Positions 12,503 to 22,925 of a stretch of DNA of 64,000 bases are shown piece by piece. Origin of the DNA: Dryocosmus kuriphilus (lineage: Eukaryota; Arthropoda; Insecta; Hymenoptera; Cynipidae); assembly GCA_038277395.1 (NCBI GenBank), contig CM076193.1, positions 90,721,583 to 90,785,582 on the forward strand, in the 5' to 3' direction. The translations under genes and the position numbers were made by a program. How positions within the stretch are numbered: the stretch's first letter is position 1; every line of letters begins with the position of its first letter. Below the pieces are notes generated by a model, which saw only the letters and a program-made list of their open reading frames with translations, was not told the DNA's origin and ran no database searches.

Positions 12503-13300
12503 GCCAGAAAATTGGAGTTTTTATAATATCTTGCTCACATGGTCCTAAAAGATCGAGAAAAAAATTTTTCAAATAATAACAGTTTGAACTTTTTAGACTA
12601 AGAAATTATAAAACATGAAGATCGAAAATTAATCACAAATTAGTATAAAAAAATCATCTTGGTCTGGCCGCTATTTAAATTATTAATCTTATAATTTATT
12701 TAATCAAAATATCTAGTATCGAAAAGAAAGAAAGAAATCGTTTATAAAAATACCCAAAAAAAAACTGATTTAATGGTTACTTTACCTTATATACAAGGTC
12801 TTTCTGAAAGATTAAGAAGATCTTTAAAGACAGTTAACATCAACGTTTATTTTAAGGACAATCGCACGTTAGATACAGTACTTTTAAATAAAAAAGATTC
12901 TGATAATATAGAAAATTTGTCTTGTGTTATTTATCTTATAAAATGTACGGGTTGTAATAAGGCCTATATTGGTGAAACTAGCATTTAAATACTGAAATAA
13001 AAAATATAAATCGGATTTATCAATGCACTTTACACTAAAATTTCTATTATGGAATTATCTCTTAAGGTTTTGCCGAGCTTTTCATCAGAGGTTTATCAAC
13101 AAGTTATATTTAAGTTCTTATTTTCCTTCATATAACTTGTATTTCTACTAACATTATGTCTCATATCGTCCATCCGTAAACATTACCATCTTAAGTCTTG
13201 CCAAAAATGTGACTTACATTATTGGAGTTCCTTTGCTTTGTAACTTCAAATTATTATTATAAATGAATTAATAATAACAATTATACTTGTAAAGGTTGAA

Positions 13301-13462
13301 TCTTAATCACAAAAAAGGATGAAGTTAAATCTAGAAATTTTATATTTTTTTCACTTCTTTAATTCTAAGGTAAAAAAGTGAATTTTAAACGCAAAAAAGG
13401 AATGGCTTTAAATCTAAAAATTTTATATTTCTTTGACTTCGTTGATTCTAAGGTAATAATTT
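13301..13462. repeat. 80-bp tandem duplication
   Basis: Two adjacent copies of a module CAAAAAAGGATGAAGTTAAA ... ATTCTAAGGTAA. It lies downstream of the Penelope GIY-YIG domain and is probably part of that element's 3' region. Confidence 0.7.
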
Positions 13463-13599
13463 ACATGTTTTTTTATATATTTTTTGAATTATAAGATTAG
13501 AATGTTTTTTATACTTTTTTATACATTTTCTGTACGTATTATATTTTAGATTATTTCTTGAAAAAGACCCGCAGTAGTGGTGGAAACGTACGTAGGAAT

Positions 13600-15660
13600 A
13601 TGTTACGTCCTAGAAGACGCAGCTTAATTAATTATTTATTTTTAAAAGGCTTTCTCGTTTTTGTTTTTAAATATTAATTTAAAAATCAGGATGAGGATAA
13701 CCAATAATATACAATTACAAGTCGCAATTTAAATTTATTAATAACAGGTATTCAAGTTTCTTACATTTCTTTGATGAAAGAAGCTGCTGGTGTCTATAGA
13801 ACCTGCCTTTAATTAGATGCTCAGTGTCGATGATGGGTGACAAGAGGTAGGTGGGTGACTCGATGAATGGAAGAAACACAGGTGGTACTATTGGACTGAG
13901 GGTTTAACGCACTGACTTCTCAGTCCGGAGTTTGACGGCTTGTGTTGTTGAATCCACCAAAACCAAATTGCTGACTTAAGCGGGTGACTTAAACTGCTGC
14001 CTCGAGAACTGATTCTGTTAAACGATGTTTCCATATTTATATGCCGTGCCCTTCCTTAGGTTCCGAAAAGCCGGTTGAGTGATTTCCAGAAGAAAGATTA
14101 ATCCAAAGGTCAGTCACCATGTAGAATAAACCACGTGATTACTTATGAAGATGGCAGGAAAGGTCCAAGTATCCAATCACTATATGTATAGGATTTTAGA
14201 GATGTCCATATATGTCAGATCACGCAGTGACCTAAATCCACTATGCTCTCCCTTCTTACAATTAGTGTTAAGTGGAAAAGTAGTATTGAGGGCAGAGGGA
14301 GGCCTGCTTAATTTGCTATGTCCAATCGGTGTTGAAATCTAGAGATATGTTGATATATGGGAGATGACGTAGTAATCATACGTATTGCTTATCCCTCCTT
14401 AGATGTAAAAGCGTTGCGTAGTGTTGGTTGTAGGAGGCGGATCTAAGTCAATCAGTTAGATGGTATGCCCATATACGGGAGATGACGTAGTAGTCAAATT
14501 TACAAGTTAACCCTTCTCAGAGTTAAGGGGAAGAGTAGTGTGCGTGGTAGAGGGAGATCTAGTTTGTGCAGATATGCACCTGTTTTCTATTACGACGCGC
14601 CCGTATCCTTTATTATTTATGATCTTGTGCCAGTTTCTTTAATTCGGGCAGGAGATGATGATTTATTAGAGTATCCCAATTTAAGCAATCAGCTGGATGT
14701 TAATGTGATGATTCCTCCGAATCGTTCTAAATTTAGTTTTATGTTGCGCATGGACGAAAGGGATGCATTTTCTATTGATGTCTTTGTGATGCGTAGAAAT
14801 TCGAGGTCTAGTCCTTGAGGATGCGTATAGATTTATTATATGGATCCATGTATTCTTACATGTTTATCACAGCATGACTCAGATATTGTCCTTTTTTTAA
14901 ATAGAGATCCGCTATCGCTTGGTGGTTATGATTTAATATAAAAAGCCGTAAACAAAGGTTGTAAATGACAGTAATGAACTGCAGGCGTAAAATTTTATAA
15001 TGATATATAAATGTTGTTAATTGTTTATTATAGTCGCAGGACGTGACAGTAAGACCAAATATTATCCCAAACAATTATTGAAATTAGCGGTCGAAGAACG
15101 GACAGAATTATATTCAAGTATATATATACATATACATACTGAGTATACTTTAAGGAAAGCGTCCTTCAAATTTATCTATTTCTATTACCTATCGTTATAA
15201 ATTAGTCACTGGCTGCATAGAATCTGCAGACGTACAATTTGTAAGTCTTTAATATGTTTGTCATCTGTTTCTATTCGACATTTTAAGCAGGGATTCCAGT
15301 AAAAAGAACGTATTGAGAAGAATTAAGAAAAATACGTTAAGACCCTTCGTGAACCCCGCTCTACGACAATTTCGAATTGGAACTATATGTAGCAATTCGT
15401 GCGAAACATTTCGAAAGGAGAGAATTCTTTTCAATTCGACGACTCGAATTTACGTGAACGCTGGTCAATATGTCTCAATTCGAGCACTCTCGCGAATATG
15501 CTATTGTGATCATTTGAATTGAAAAAATTAACGTAGTAAAATATTACGTAAGAATGATTTTTACCACTCCCCCCACGAGGTAAGGTCATGTAGAGATTTT
15601 TGAAACGCCTCCTCCCTCTCGGGGCCCATAGGTAAATAATGAATGGCCCCTATAAATATC
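13600..15660. other. no gene recognised; contains tandem repeats
   Basis: Apart from the 14.2-14.6 kb repeats there is a 92-codon ORF (14540-14818, plus) and shorter ones that match nothing I know. The stretch ends in GC-richer sequence leading into the inverted-repeat element at 15665. Confidence 0.45.
14196..14575. repeat. three diverged tandem units of about 130 bp
   Basis: Each unit begins with GAGATG or GATATG followed by ATATATG or ATATACG. It continues with GATCACGCAGTGA or GATGACGTAGTA(A/G)TCA, and units one and three then share a GTAGT...GGCAGAGGGAG or GTGGTAGAGGGAG block. The units start near 14200, 14341 and 14459. Divergence is high, so the array is old. Confidence 0.6.
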
Positions 15661-15664
15661 CACC

Positions 15665-16129
15665 GACATATAGAAATAGACCGAAAACCCTGTGGCGAAC
15701 AGCATCATAGTGTGTCAGAGACAAAAGTTGCTCGTTGTGGACAACATTTCTCTTTTTATTCCAGGAGCGTGTCAAGTTTTTAAAAATCTTTGTTACTTTT
15801 AATATTAACTTTATTTACGAGTGAAAAGATAGCTGAGATCACACGTCACAAAGACACAACCCATCACCATTTTTCATAGGTACTTTAAAATCATAAAAAT
15901 AAAATCCAGAAAAGATAACCAGGACGAGTCGAACACTCCGAAAACGCAGATGATGGGGTTCGCATATACTAGGCACAGACCTGATTTTCTATCAGACACC
16001 ACCTACAAAAAATGTTCTCGGACAATCGGCTTCGAAAAGAGAGAGAAAGGTTCTCCACACGAGCAACTTTTCTCTCTAACGCACTATGGCGCTGTTCGCC
16101 ACAGGGTTAGCGGCCCATTTCTATATGTC
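15665..16129. mobile_element. MITE with 75-bp inverted repeats
   Basis: GACATATAGAAATAG...GTTGCTCGTTGTGG (15665-15740) is repeated in reverse complement at 16055-16129 with about 85 percent identity. The 315-bp centre has no coding potential. The outer flanks (ATATCC) also match weakly, so the arms may be a little longer. I could not identify a target duplication. Confidence 0.7.
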
Positions 16130-17308
16130 GATGCTAATATCCATGGTTCAGAAAAGATTAGGAAGCAAAGTTCACGCCCAAGCGGAAATAGGGTCCTTCT
16201 GAACCTTTGCGTTTCTTCCGCTAGGGTAAATAAACATTGAAATGAAAATGTATTATACATTAATATTTAATTTATTCAATCTATAATTTTAATTGTGAAG
16301 TTTCAAGAGACAAACTGTACGAATGAAATAAATTTTGAATCTATTGAGTTTAATGGTCAAATAAATATTATACATTTCTTTATGAGCAAGTAGACCAAGA
16401 TTATATCGATTCAATTTTTCTCCAAAATTTAGGACAAATATTTGAAAATAAATATAAAGTAATATTCATAATTTTATGTGTGTTACGCATGACATTACAT
16501 AATTTGAGTAATTTTATTCATTCATTACTTTCCCAATTTTCTTACACTACTCATGTCTACATATGCCAATCTTTGTGATCAGGAAGAGATTATGAAATAC
16601 ATGAGCTAAAATTTTAATTCATCCATATTTTAACTTAACCTAGTTTCAAGTCTAAAATACATTTCAGTAGTATTGAAATATTCTTTGATTACCTTAAAAT
16701 TAGAAAAAATTTTCTTTTTTCGTTTTTACTTCACTTAAATTTGCCGCCTCGCTTGTCCAATATGGCGAAACTACGGACGATTATGTTATACAAGGTGTCC
16801 AAAAATTATGCGAACACTTAGAAATCTCGGAGGATTAGTTAGAAAAAAACTATAATAAAGTTTAGCCCTTAGATAAATTTTAGCGAGGAATTCAATGGTG
16901 ACCTTTGATTTGACCTAGAATCTCATCTTCAAGGTCGTTTCAAGGTCAACTTTGTTTTTTAAACTGGGAACCTCTATTTTCGACACCGGCAATCGAAAGA
17001 GCGGGAAATTTTGCGTCAAAACATGTACTTGGGTCGTAGTTCAAGGGTGACCTTGAAGTTCAGCTGAAGATCATTTAAACTTGAACAAGGTTTGAGTCAG
17101 GTGGACGGGACCGCTCTGTACTTCCTCGGGTTAGGTGTTTCTGAAAAAGTTCATGGTTATTCTTGGAGCAACCTTCAACGAGGAATCCATTGATGACCTA
17201 GAATTCGACTTTAAGCTTGACCTTCAAGGACATTTTGAAGGTCAACTTTGTTTTTTTACATTTAGCGTTACCCAAGGACAACGACGTGGACGTAGCAAAA
17301 TCTGTTCC

Positions 17309-17420
17309 CTATGGGGTGCTGATGTGACGTGAATCCCCTCGCCTCTCACGATCGGGGTGCTAGATTTACGTGAGTCCCCTCGCCTCTCACGATCGGGATG
17401 CTAGATTTATGTGAGTCCCC
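17309..17420. repeat. tandem repeat, about 50 bp, 2.3 copies
   Basis: Repeats of GGTGCTAGATTTACGTGAG followed by TCCCCTCGCCTCTCACGATC, very similar to each other and therefore recent. Confidence 0.85.
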
Positions 17421-17464
17421 TCACTTCTTACATTTGATTATTGCCATTGATAAGCACAATATTT

Positions 17465-18280
17465 TTATTTTAAGTGCTCGAATTGTTCTCCATTCACCTC
17501 TTGATAGTAAGCTAATCGATGGTAAAAAGGGTCAACTGCATTTTGGATCATTTCCGTGCTAATGAAAGCTGATTCATCTATGATTCTTTGCTGTGATTCA
17601 TCAAAATTTTGGGGTTTTGTTTTGTATACCCGATCTTTTAGGTAACCCCCAAAAAAAATAATCGACAGGTGTCAAATCAGGTGATCTAGCTGCCCATTCA
17701 GTTGTGCCTCTCCCTCCTATCCACCGATTAACAAATACTTCGTCTAAGTAATCATGAACATCTCGTCCATAGTGGGGTGCTGCACCATCCTGCTGAAACC
17801 ATGTATCGTCAAAGTTGTCTCCAGCTATTTCTCTAATTGCAGGAACTATTTGATCTCGTAGTATAGCTTCATAGTTTTCAGCGTTTAAGTTACTATTAAT
17901 AAAAAATGGACCTATAATTCTGTTGTTTAATATTCCAGCCCAAACATTTAATTTTTGAGGATACTGTGATTTGTCTTCTCGTTTCCAATGAGGATTTTCA
18001 TGTGCCCAATACCTATCTGCAGTTATGCCTATTTAAGGTTCCGTCAAGTTTAAAGGTTGCCTCATCTGAGAAGGCTGAGAAGTTAGGATTTTCAACTATG
18101 TGTGCCATCAGCTCTTCACAAAACTGAACGCGACGATCGAAATCATCTTCATTCAATTTTTGAACCAGTATTACCTTAAATGGATCAAATTTCGCTCTTT
18201 TTAGTATGCTGTGTACAGACGATTTACTTAAGTCATGCTCTTGAGAAACCCTGCGGATGGAATTATGTGGATCTTCAACG
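17465..18280 (-). pseudogene. DDE transposase of a Tc1/mariner-superfamily element, broken
   Basis: Reading the minus strand, the protein shows a helix-turn-helix-like part (HDLSKSSVHSILKR), the first catalytic aspartate in FSDEATFKLDG, then the block PQKLNVWAGI, the second aspartate in WFQQDGAAPHY and the third in ARSPDLTPVDYFF. It ends with EQFEHLK and a stop at 17465. About 36 residues separate the second and third aspartates, wider than the 34 of classic mariners. Frameshifts near 18025 and in an A-run near 17650 inactivate it, and the N-terminus is lost. Cleavage and strand transfer would have been its role. Confidence 0.75.
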
Positions 18281-18299
18281 AATGCCCTACTAAAATTTC

Positions 18300-19980
18300 C
18301 GGACGAATTTCGGATTCCTACCTTCGTACGAAAACGTCCGAAATCAGTCCGATCCTTGGTTTTTTCCCGAAAAATGTCCGGTTCAATTCGAAAATCGTAC
18401 GAAAACCGTCTGAAATTTCTCCGGTTGAATCCGGAATCCATTCGGTCAAAAGCGTCAAATCCGGAATCAATGCGAAACAGTCCGAAGTTGATCCGGAATT
18501 CTGAACCAGAAATTACTTTAATTAAAATGCGAATGGAAAGTAGTCCGATGGAATCCGAAATTTGTCCGGTCAAACACATCGGATCCGGAATCAATCCAAA
18601 ATAGTCCTAAGTTAATCCGGAGCTCAGAAAGAGAAACTTTTTTAATCAAAGTGAAAACGGAAAATAGTCCGTTGCAATCCGGAATCTGTCCGTTCAAAGC
18701 CGTCGAGTCCGGAATCAATCCGAAATAGTCCGAAGTTGATCCTGAATTCAGGAACAGAAATGATTTGAATTAAAGTAAAAACGGAAAGTATTCTGGTGGA
18801 ATCCGGAATCTGTCCAGGCAAAAACTTCCAGTCCAGAATCAATCCGAAACAGTCCGAAGTAGATACGGATTTCATTAACAAGAATTGTTTTAATTTAAGT
18901 GAAAATGGAAAGGAGTCCGGCAGAATCCGGAATCTGTCCGGTCGAACACATGGAGTCCTGAATCAGTCCGAAACAGTCCGCAGTTGATCCGGAATTCAAA
19001 GCGAGAAATTTGAATTAAAGTGCAAACGGAAGGTGGTCCAGTTGAATCCGTAATAAGTCCGTAATCTCTATTTGTCGTATGTCTTTGAAAATACAGTTTT
19101 TGTTGCAAGTCATTCCAAAACAGTCTTAACTAATGAATCACATAAGTGAGACAAAGTGATCATGGATGGATTTTCTGTGATTTTAATGTACACAATAATA
19201 AGAGTTACATGTAAAATTGTTACGTTTAATTAAAGCGAAAACGGAAAGTAGTCCGTTGGAATCCGGAATCTGTCCAGTCAAAACCTTCGAGTCCGGAAGT
19301 AATCCCAAATATTCCGAAGCTGATCCTAAATTCAAAAAGAGAAATTATTTGAACTAAAGTTAAAATGGAAATTAGTCCAGTAGAATCCGGAATCTATCCG
19401 GTCAAAAACATCGAGTCCGGAATCAGTCCGAAGTTGATCCGGAATTCAAAGCGAGAAATTATTGGAATTAAAGTGCAAATGGAAAGTAGTCCGGGGGAAG
19501 CAGGAATCTATTCGGTCAAAAACGTCGAGTGCGGAATCAGTCCAAAACAGTCCGCAGTTTATCCGGAATTGAAAACGAGAAATTATTTGAATTAAAGTGC
19601 AAACGGAATGTGATCCGGTTGAATCCGGAATAAATTCGTAATCCCTATTTGTCGTATGTCTTTGAAAATACATTTTTTGTTGCAAGTCATTCCAAAACAG
19701 TCTTAACTAATGAATCACATGAGTGAGAAGAAATGATCATGGATGCATGTTCTTTGATTTTAATGCACACAATAATAAGTATTACATGTAAAATTGTTAC
19801 GTTTAAGTAAAGTGAAAACGGAAAGTAGTCCGGTGGAATCCGGAATCTGTCCAGTCAAAACCTTCGAGTCCAGAATGATTCCGAAACAGTCCAAAGTTGA
19901 TCCTAAATTCATAAAGAGAAATTATTAGAATTAAAGTGAAAACGGAAATTATTCCGGTAGAATATTGAATCTATCCCGTC
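18300..19980. repeat. TCCGGA-rich satellite array, first block
   Basis: Units of about 124 bp start at about 18535, 18659, 18784, 18908 and 19029. Each contains GAATCCGGAATCTGTCCGG, a TCGAGTCCGGAATC block, GTCCGAAGTTGATCCGGAAT and an AAATTATTTGAATTAAAGTG tail. After five units a different 190-bp segment containing TTGTCGTATGTCTTTGAAAA appears (19040-19230), and the whole pattern recurs about 578 bp later (19620-19815), a higher-order repeat. ORFs on both strands across the array only mirror the repeat. Confidence 0.9.
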
Positions 19981-19982
19981 GG

Positions 19983-20225
19983 GGGTCAGAGGGCCCGCAG
20001 AAGAGATGTACCAGGAAGCTCAGCCAGATGGCAAATAGATTGGGCTCCCGCAAGCAAGGAGAAACGCCGGGTCTATAAAGGCGGCACGTTTCCCTGAGTA
20101 GGGGCTTCCTTCGAGCTTCGGTTCAGGAAGTGTTACTCCTTTCCCTTGGTTGGTGAAAGGGCTAGATATAGGCGTTCCCCTATATTCCGCTTCCGAATCC
20201 TACTAGGAGAGTTTTCTTTGTGCAA
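19983..20225. other. GC-rich insertion inside the satellite
   Basis: A repeat unit breaks off after CTATCCCGTC and a 240-bp GC-rich, non-repeat segment follows (GGGGGTCAGAGGGCCCGCAG...CTATATTCCGCTTCCGAATC) before TCCGGA sequence resumes. It could be a SINE or LTR fragment; no Pol III boxes or target duplication are clear. Confidence 0.45.
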
Positions 20226-20229
20226 AAGT

Positions 20230-21025
20230 CCAAAAAACGGACATGACCGGATAGAATCCGGATTGATTAAATTCCAGCAGACCGTTCAACAAACAGACAT
20301 GACCGGATAGAATTTGTCAGATCGGAAAACTTTCGGATTATATTGGCTGATATTCGGACTTCCCTTCTAAAAATTTCGGATTCCGAAACTGGTCCGAACT
20401 CATCCGAAATCAATCCGATTCACGATTTTTCTTAGAAAAATATCCGGTTTAATCCGAAAATTGTACGAAAATAGTCAGGAATGTGTCTGTTTAAGTCCGA
20501 AATTCATCTGGACAAAAAATATCGACTCCGGACAGAGTCCAACTAAATCCGAAATTTATCCGGGATTCAAACCTGAAATAATTTTCGTTAAAGTATAAAT
20601 GGAAACTATTCCGGTCTAATCTAAAATTTGTCCGGAAGGAAACTTCCTATCCGGAAAGAGTCCGATTTCAACCGAAATATGTCCGGACAAAATAATGAAT
20701 CCAGAAGGAGTCCGAATCAATCTGAAATTTGTCCGGGAGGAAAATTATTATTCGCTAGAATTAAAATGGTAATGGAAAGTCGTCCGGTGAATCCGGAATA
20801 CGTCCGGACAATACAGTGAATACGGAAATGGTCCGAATCAATCCGAAATTAGTCCGTGAGTAAAATTTATTACCTACTAGAATTAAAGTGCAAATAGAAA
20901 GAAGTCCGGTTGAATCCGGAAATATGTCCGGACAAAACAGTGAATCCGAGAGGAGTCCGAATCAGTCCGACATTAGTCCGCGAGTGAAATTTATTACCCG
21001 CTAGAATTAAAGTGCAACATTTCAA
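20230..21025. repeat. TCCGGA-rich satellite array, second block
   Basis: The block opens with two copies of GACATGACCGGATAGAAT, then a leader similar to 18290-18420. It continues with units of about 120 bp whose consensus differs from the first block (GTCCGGACAAAACAGTGAAT, ATTTATTACCCGCTAGAATT). A third, isolated trace is at 21990-22110. Confidence 0.85.
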
Positions 21026-21730
21026 AACAATTTGTCTGAAACATTGCTAATGTAACGTTTCAATAATATTGCTTTTTCAATATTTCACCTGCAATAAATA
21101 TAAAATGTTAATGCAATGTTACACACGGAACATTTCATTTCCAACTCCGTGAAAATGCTTTTGTTACAATTCAAAAAAATGTATCTGTTACATTATTATG
21201 AATCTTCCTGAAATATTATTACTAAAACATTCTAGGAATATGTTTTAGTAAGAATATTACATAGTATTACATCGTAAAGTTGGTGAAATGTTTAAAATAC
21301 AACATTTCATTCATGTTGTACAAATATTTTTGCACTATTTCAAAATAATTTTATACTTGCGATTGCAAGTTTAATTTGCTTTAATGAAACCTTACAATTT
21401 TTAAAAATATTTTTAAATTTTTAAAAAATTATTAAAATTTCCAAAACTTATTCAAATTTTCCAAATTTTCAAGAATTTCTAAAATTTTGAGAATTTTGGT
21501 AATTTTGAAAGTTTTAAAGAATTTTGGTAATTTTTGAAATTTTAAAAATTTTGGAGAATTTTGGTAATTTTGAAAATTTCTGAGAAGTTTGTTAATTTTG
21601 GAAATGTTGAAGAATTTTGGAAACCTCTAAAAACTTTTCGAGGTTCCAAGTATGTGGAAATATATATTCATCTTTTGTCCCCGGCTGTTTCAAGGAAACA
21701 CCTTGGCTTTGTTCTTGTCAAAAAGTTCAA
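21026..21730. other. AT-rich low-complexity stretch with a minisatellite
   Basis: 21030-21330 repeats AACATT/AATGTT motifs. From about 21480 to 21640 a 16-21-bp motif GAATTTTGGTAATTTTGAAA recurs six or more times. No gene. Confidence 0.6.
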
Positions 21731-21731
21731 G

Positions 21732-21825
21732 CGGTTCGATAGCTTAGTCAGCTAAGGCGTGCGTTTTATTTATAGTTAGTAGGTATAGTTTTAGGTACGT
21801 TAGGCAAGGTTCGATCCTCAGCAGG
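21732..21825 (+). other. tRNA-like sequence with Pol III A and B boxes
   Basis: TAGCTTAGTCAGCTAAGGCG matches a D arm and the A box, and AGGTTCGATCCT matches a T arm and the B box 67 bp downstream. The acceptor ends do not pair and the middle is too long for a normal tRNA, so a SINE head or tRNA pseudogene is likeliest. Confidence 0.4.
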
Positions 21826-22129
21826 TGCTATTTTTCATATTAATTAAGCATGATATTATATATATAAGTAAATGTTTGTGCAATTGTGTAACTTAAAACA
21901 TAATTTAAGTGCAGCAATAATATATAAAACTATTTTTTGCATATAATATCATTCATGCGTTTACTGTGTGAATTTCTCGCATCCTTTAAACCATACAACG
22001 GACGGATTTTCGGATTCTACCGGATGATATTCGGATGATATTCGTGCTCCTTCGTCCGGACAAATTTCGAATACGACTGGATAGAATCCGGATGAGTGTT
22101 AACTCGTAACGCCATTTGTAAGGTTATGC

Positions 22130-22575
22130 TGCGCTTAGACAGGATTCTAATATTGTCGTGGAAAATAATTGGATGCAAATGCACAAGCGCAACAGCTAGA
22201 AAAAGTGCAATCACATAGTTTCTATCCTCCGAAGCGGATGGAAACTCACTCGTTTCGCTCCGATGTTGAAGAAAATAGTATTTGGACCTCGAGCAAAAAC
22301 GATCGTTTGCGCCTCGTATGAAGTTGAGCGCCGAGGCGAAATACGCGGGGCGTAAACGCCCATTTTCGCTCTCGGTGCACAATGAACTATTTACAACTAC
22401 TAGTAGTTAGAAAAAGTCTTTTTAGAACTGCTTTTTAGTACCGCTACAGAACTGGACACTGTTTTGTACGCTAAAAATACCTTGAAAGGCAAAAATCCCT
22501 AGCGGACCGCGTGGACGCAATGGTTACGCTACAGCGTAACCCTAAAGTAACCCTAAAGTAACCTTAAAGTAAGCT
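22130..22575. other. no recognisable gene
   Basis: Mixed sequence. 22490-22565 (TCCCTAGCGGACCGCG, GTAACCCTAAAGTAACC) is repeated in inverted, diverged form at 52991-53060, next to another TTAA element. I see nothing else. Confidence 0.5.
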
Positions 22576-22925
22576 CGCCATATAATTAATAAAAACAACA
22601 AAAGAAATATTTAAATTGTTGTAGTTATAATTTTACGTTAAAATTGACGTTAGAAAATGACGATGCGAGTGCAAAAATTTGATTTTTCAACAGTAGAAGT
22701 TAAAAACATTTCGAAGCATGCGCCTGGGAAGCGGCAGTCCAATGTGCAACATTGCATGCCCGACTGCCGCATCCCAGGAGCATTTTTCAGAATGTTTTTT
22801 AACTTCTGCCGCTGAAAAATCAAGCTTTTGCATTTACATTGTCATTTTGTAACGTTAATTTTAATTAAGAATTATAATTAAAACATTTTAAATATTTATA
22901 TTGTTGTATTTATTAATTATATTTC
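22576..22925. mobile_element. 350-bp palindromic MITE
   Basis: TATAATTAATAAA at the left and TTTATTAATTATA at the right bound arms of about 165 bp that meet near 22757. Matching internal blocks include GAAGTTAAAAACATT / AATGTTTTTTAACTTC and GCGGCAGTC / GACTGCCGC. No ORF. Confidence 0.75.

Larger units (their letters stand above)
12175..12577. mobile_element. 403-bp palindromic foldback element with 9-bp target duplication
   Basis: The segment folds on itself over arms of about 170 bp, starting ATTATTTGGAAAATTTTTTT and ending in its inverted counterpart. It is bordered by the exact 9-bp duplication AACAGTTTG (12166-12174 and 12578-12586). Removing it with one copy of the duplication rejoins the Penelope RT in frame (K-N-S-L then N-F-L-D), which proves the borders. 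Each arm carries a hammerhead-ribozyme-like core, so this may be two inverted Penelope-type terminal repeats. A 9-bp duplication also fits Mutator-like foldbacks. Confidence 0.85.
10930..12988 (+). pseudogene. Penelope-like retroelement, RT plus GIY-YIG remnant
   Basis: Penelope-like elements encode a reverse transcriptase joined to a GIY-YIG endonuclease. Translation from about 10930 gives the family's N-terminal region in several frames. The RT core is at 11760-12174: LDVVSMFDNIPL, then GCSMGSSLSPI, then RYIDDIF, the catalytic Y-x-D-D. After a 403-bp insertion the RT continues at 12578 with NSLNFLD and TN.Y. At 12773-12988 an ORF ends with IYLIKCTGCNKAYIGET, a GIY-YIG motif with its linked cysteines. 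Several stops, frameshifts and an internal deletion between RT and GIY-YIG show the copy is dead. The 3' region to about 13600 holds an 80-bp direct repeat and is probably part of the same element. Confidence 0.85.
16793..18290 (-). mobile_element. truncated Tc1/mariner-superfamily transposon
   Basis: The left border is set by CAAGGTGTCCAAAAATTATG, a likely terminal sequence. The body holds a transposase remnant at 17465-18280 and a noncoding part (16880-17420) with repeated nuclear-receptor-like AGGTCA half-sites and a 53-bp tandem repeat. The other end is missing: coding similarity stops where the TCCGGA satellite begins near 18290. Confidence 0.65.

Noticed and set aside
13556..13595. A third hammerhead-like motif after the Penelope element (GACCCGCAG...GGAAACGTACG)
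   Set aside because: The conserved CTGATGA is not present (TTGAAAA instead), so it is at best a dead remnant.
16880..17265. Host enhancer
   Set aside because: The half-sites lie between the terminal sequence and the transposase of a mobile element, so they belong to it.
18013..19685. Long ORFs on both strands between 18.0 and 19.7 kb
   Set aside because: They follow the satellite unit and change partner frame with it; the same words appear in all frames. Only the part below 18280 is real transposase.
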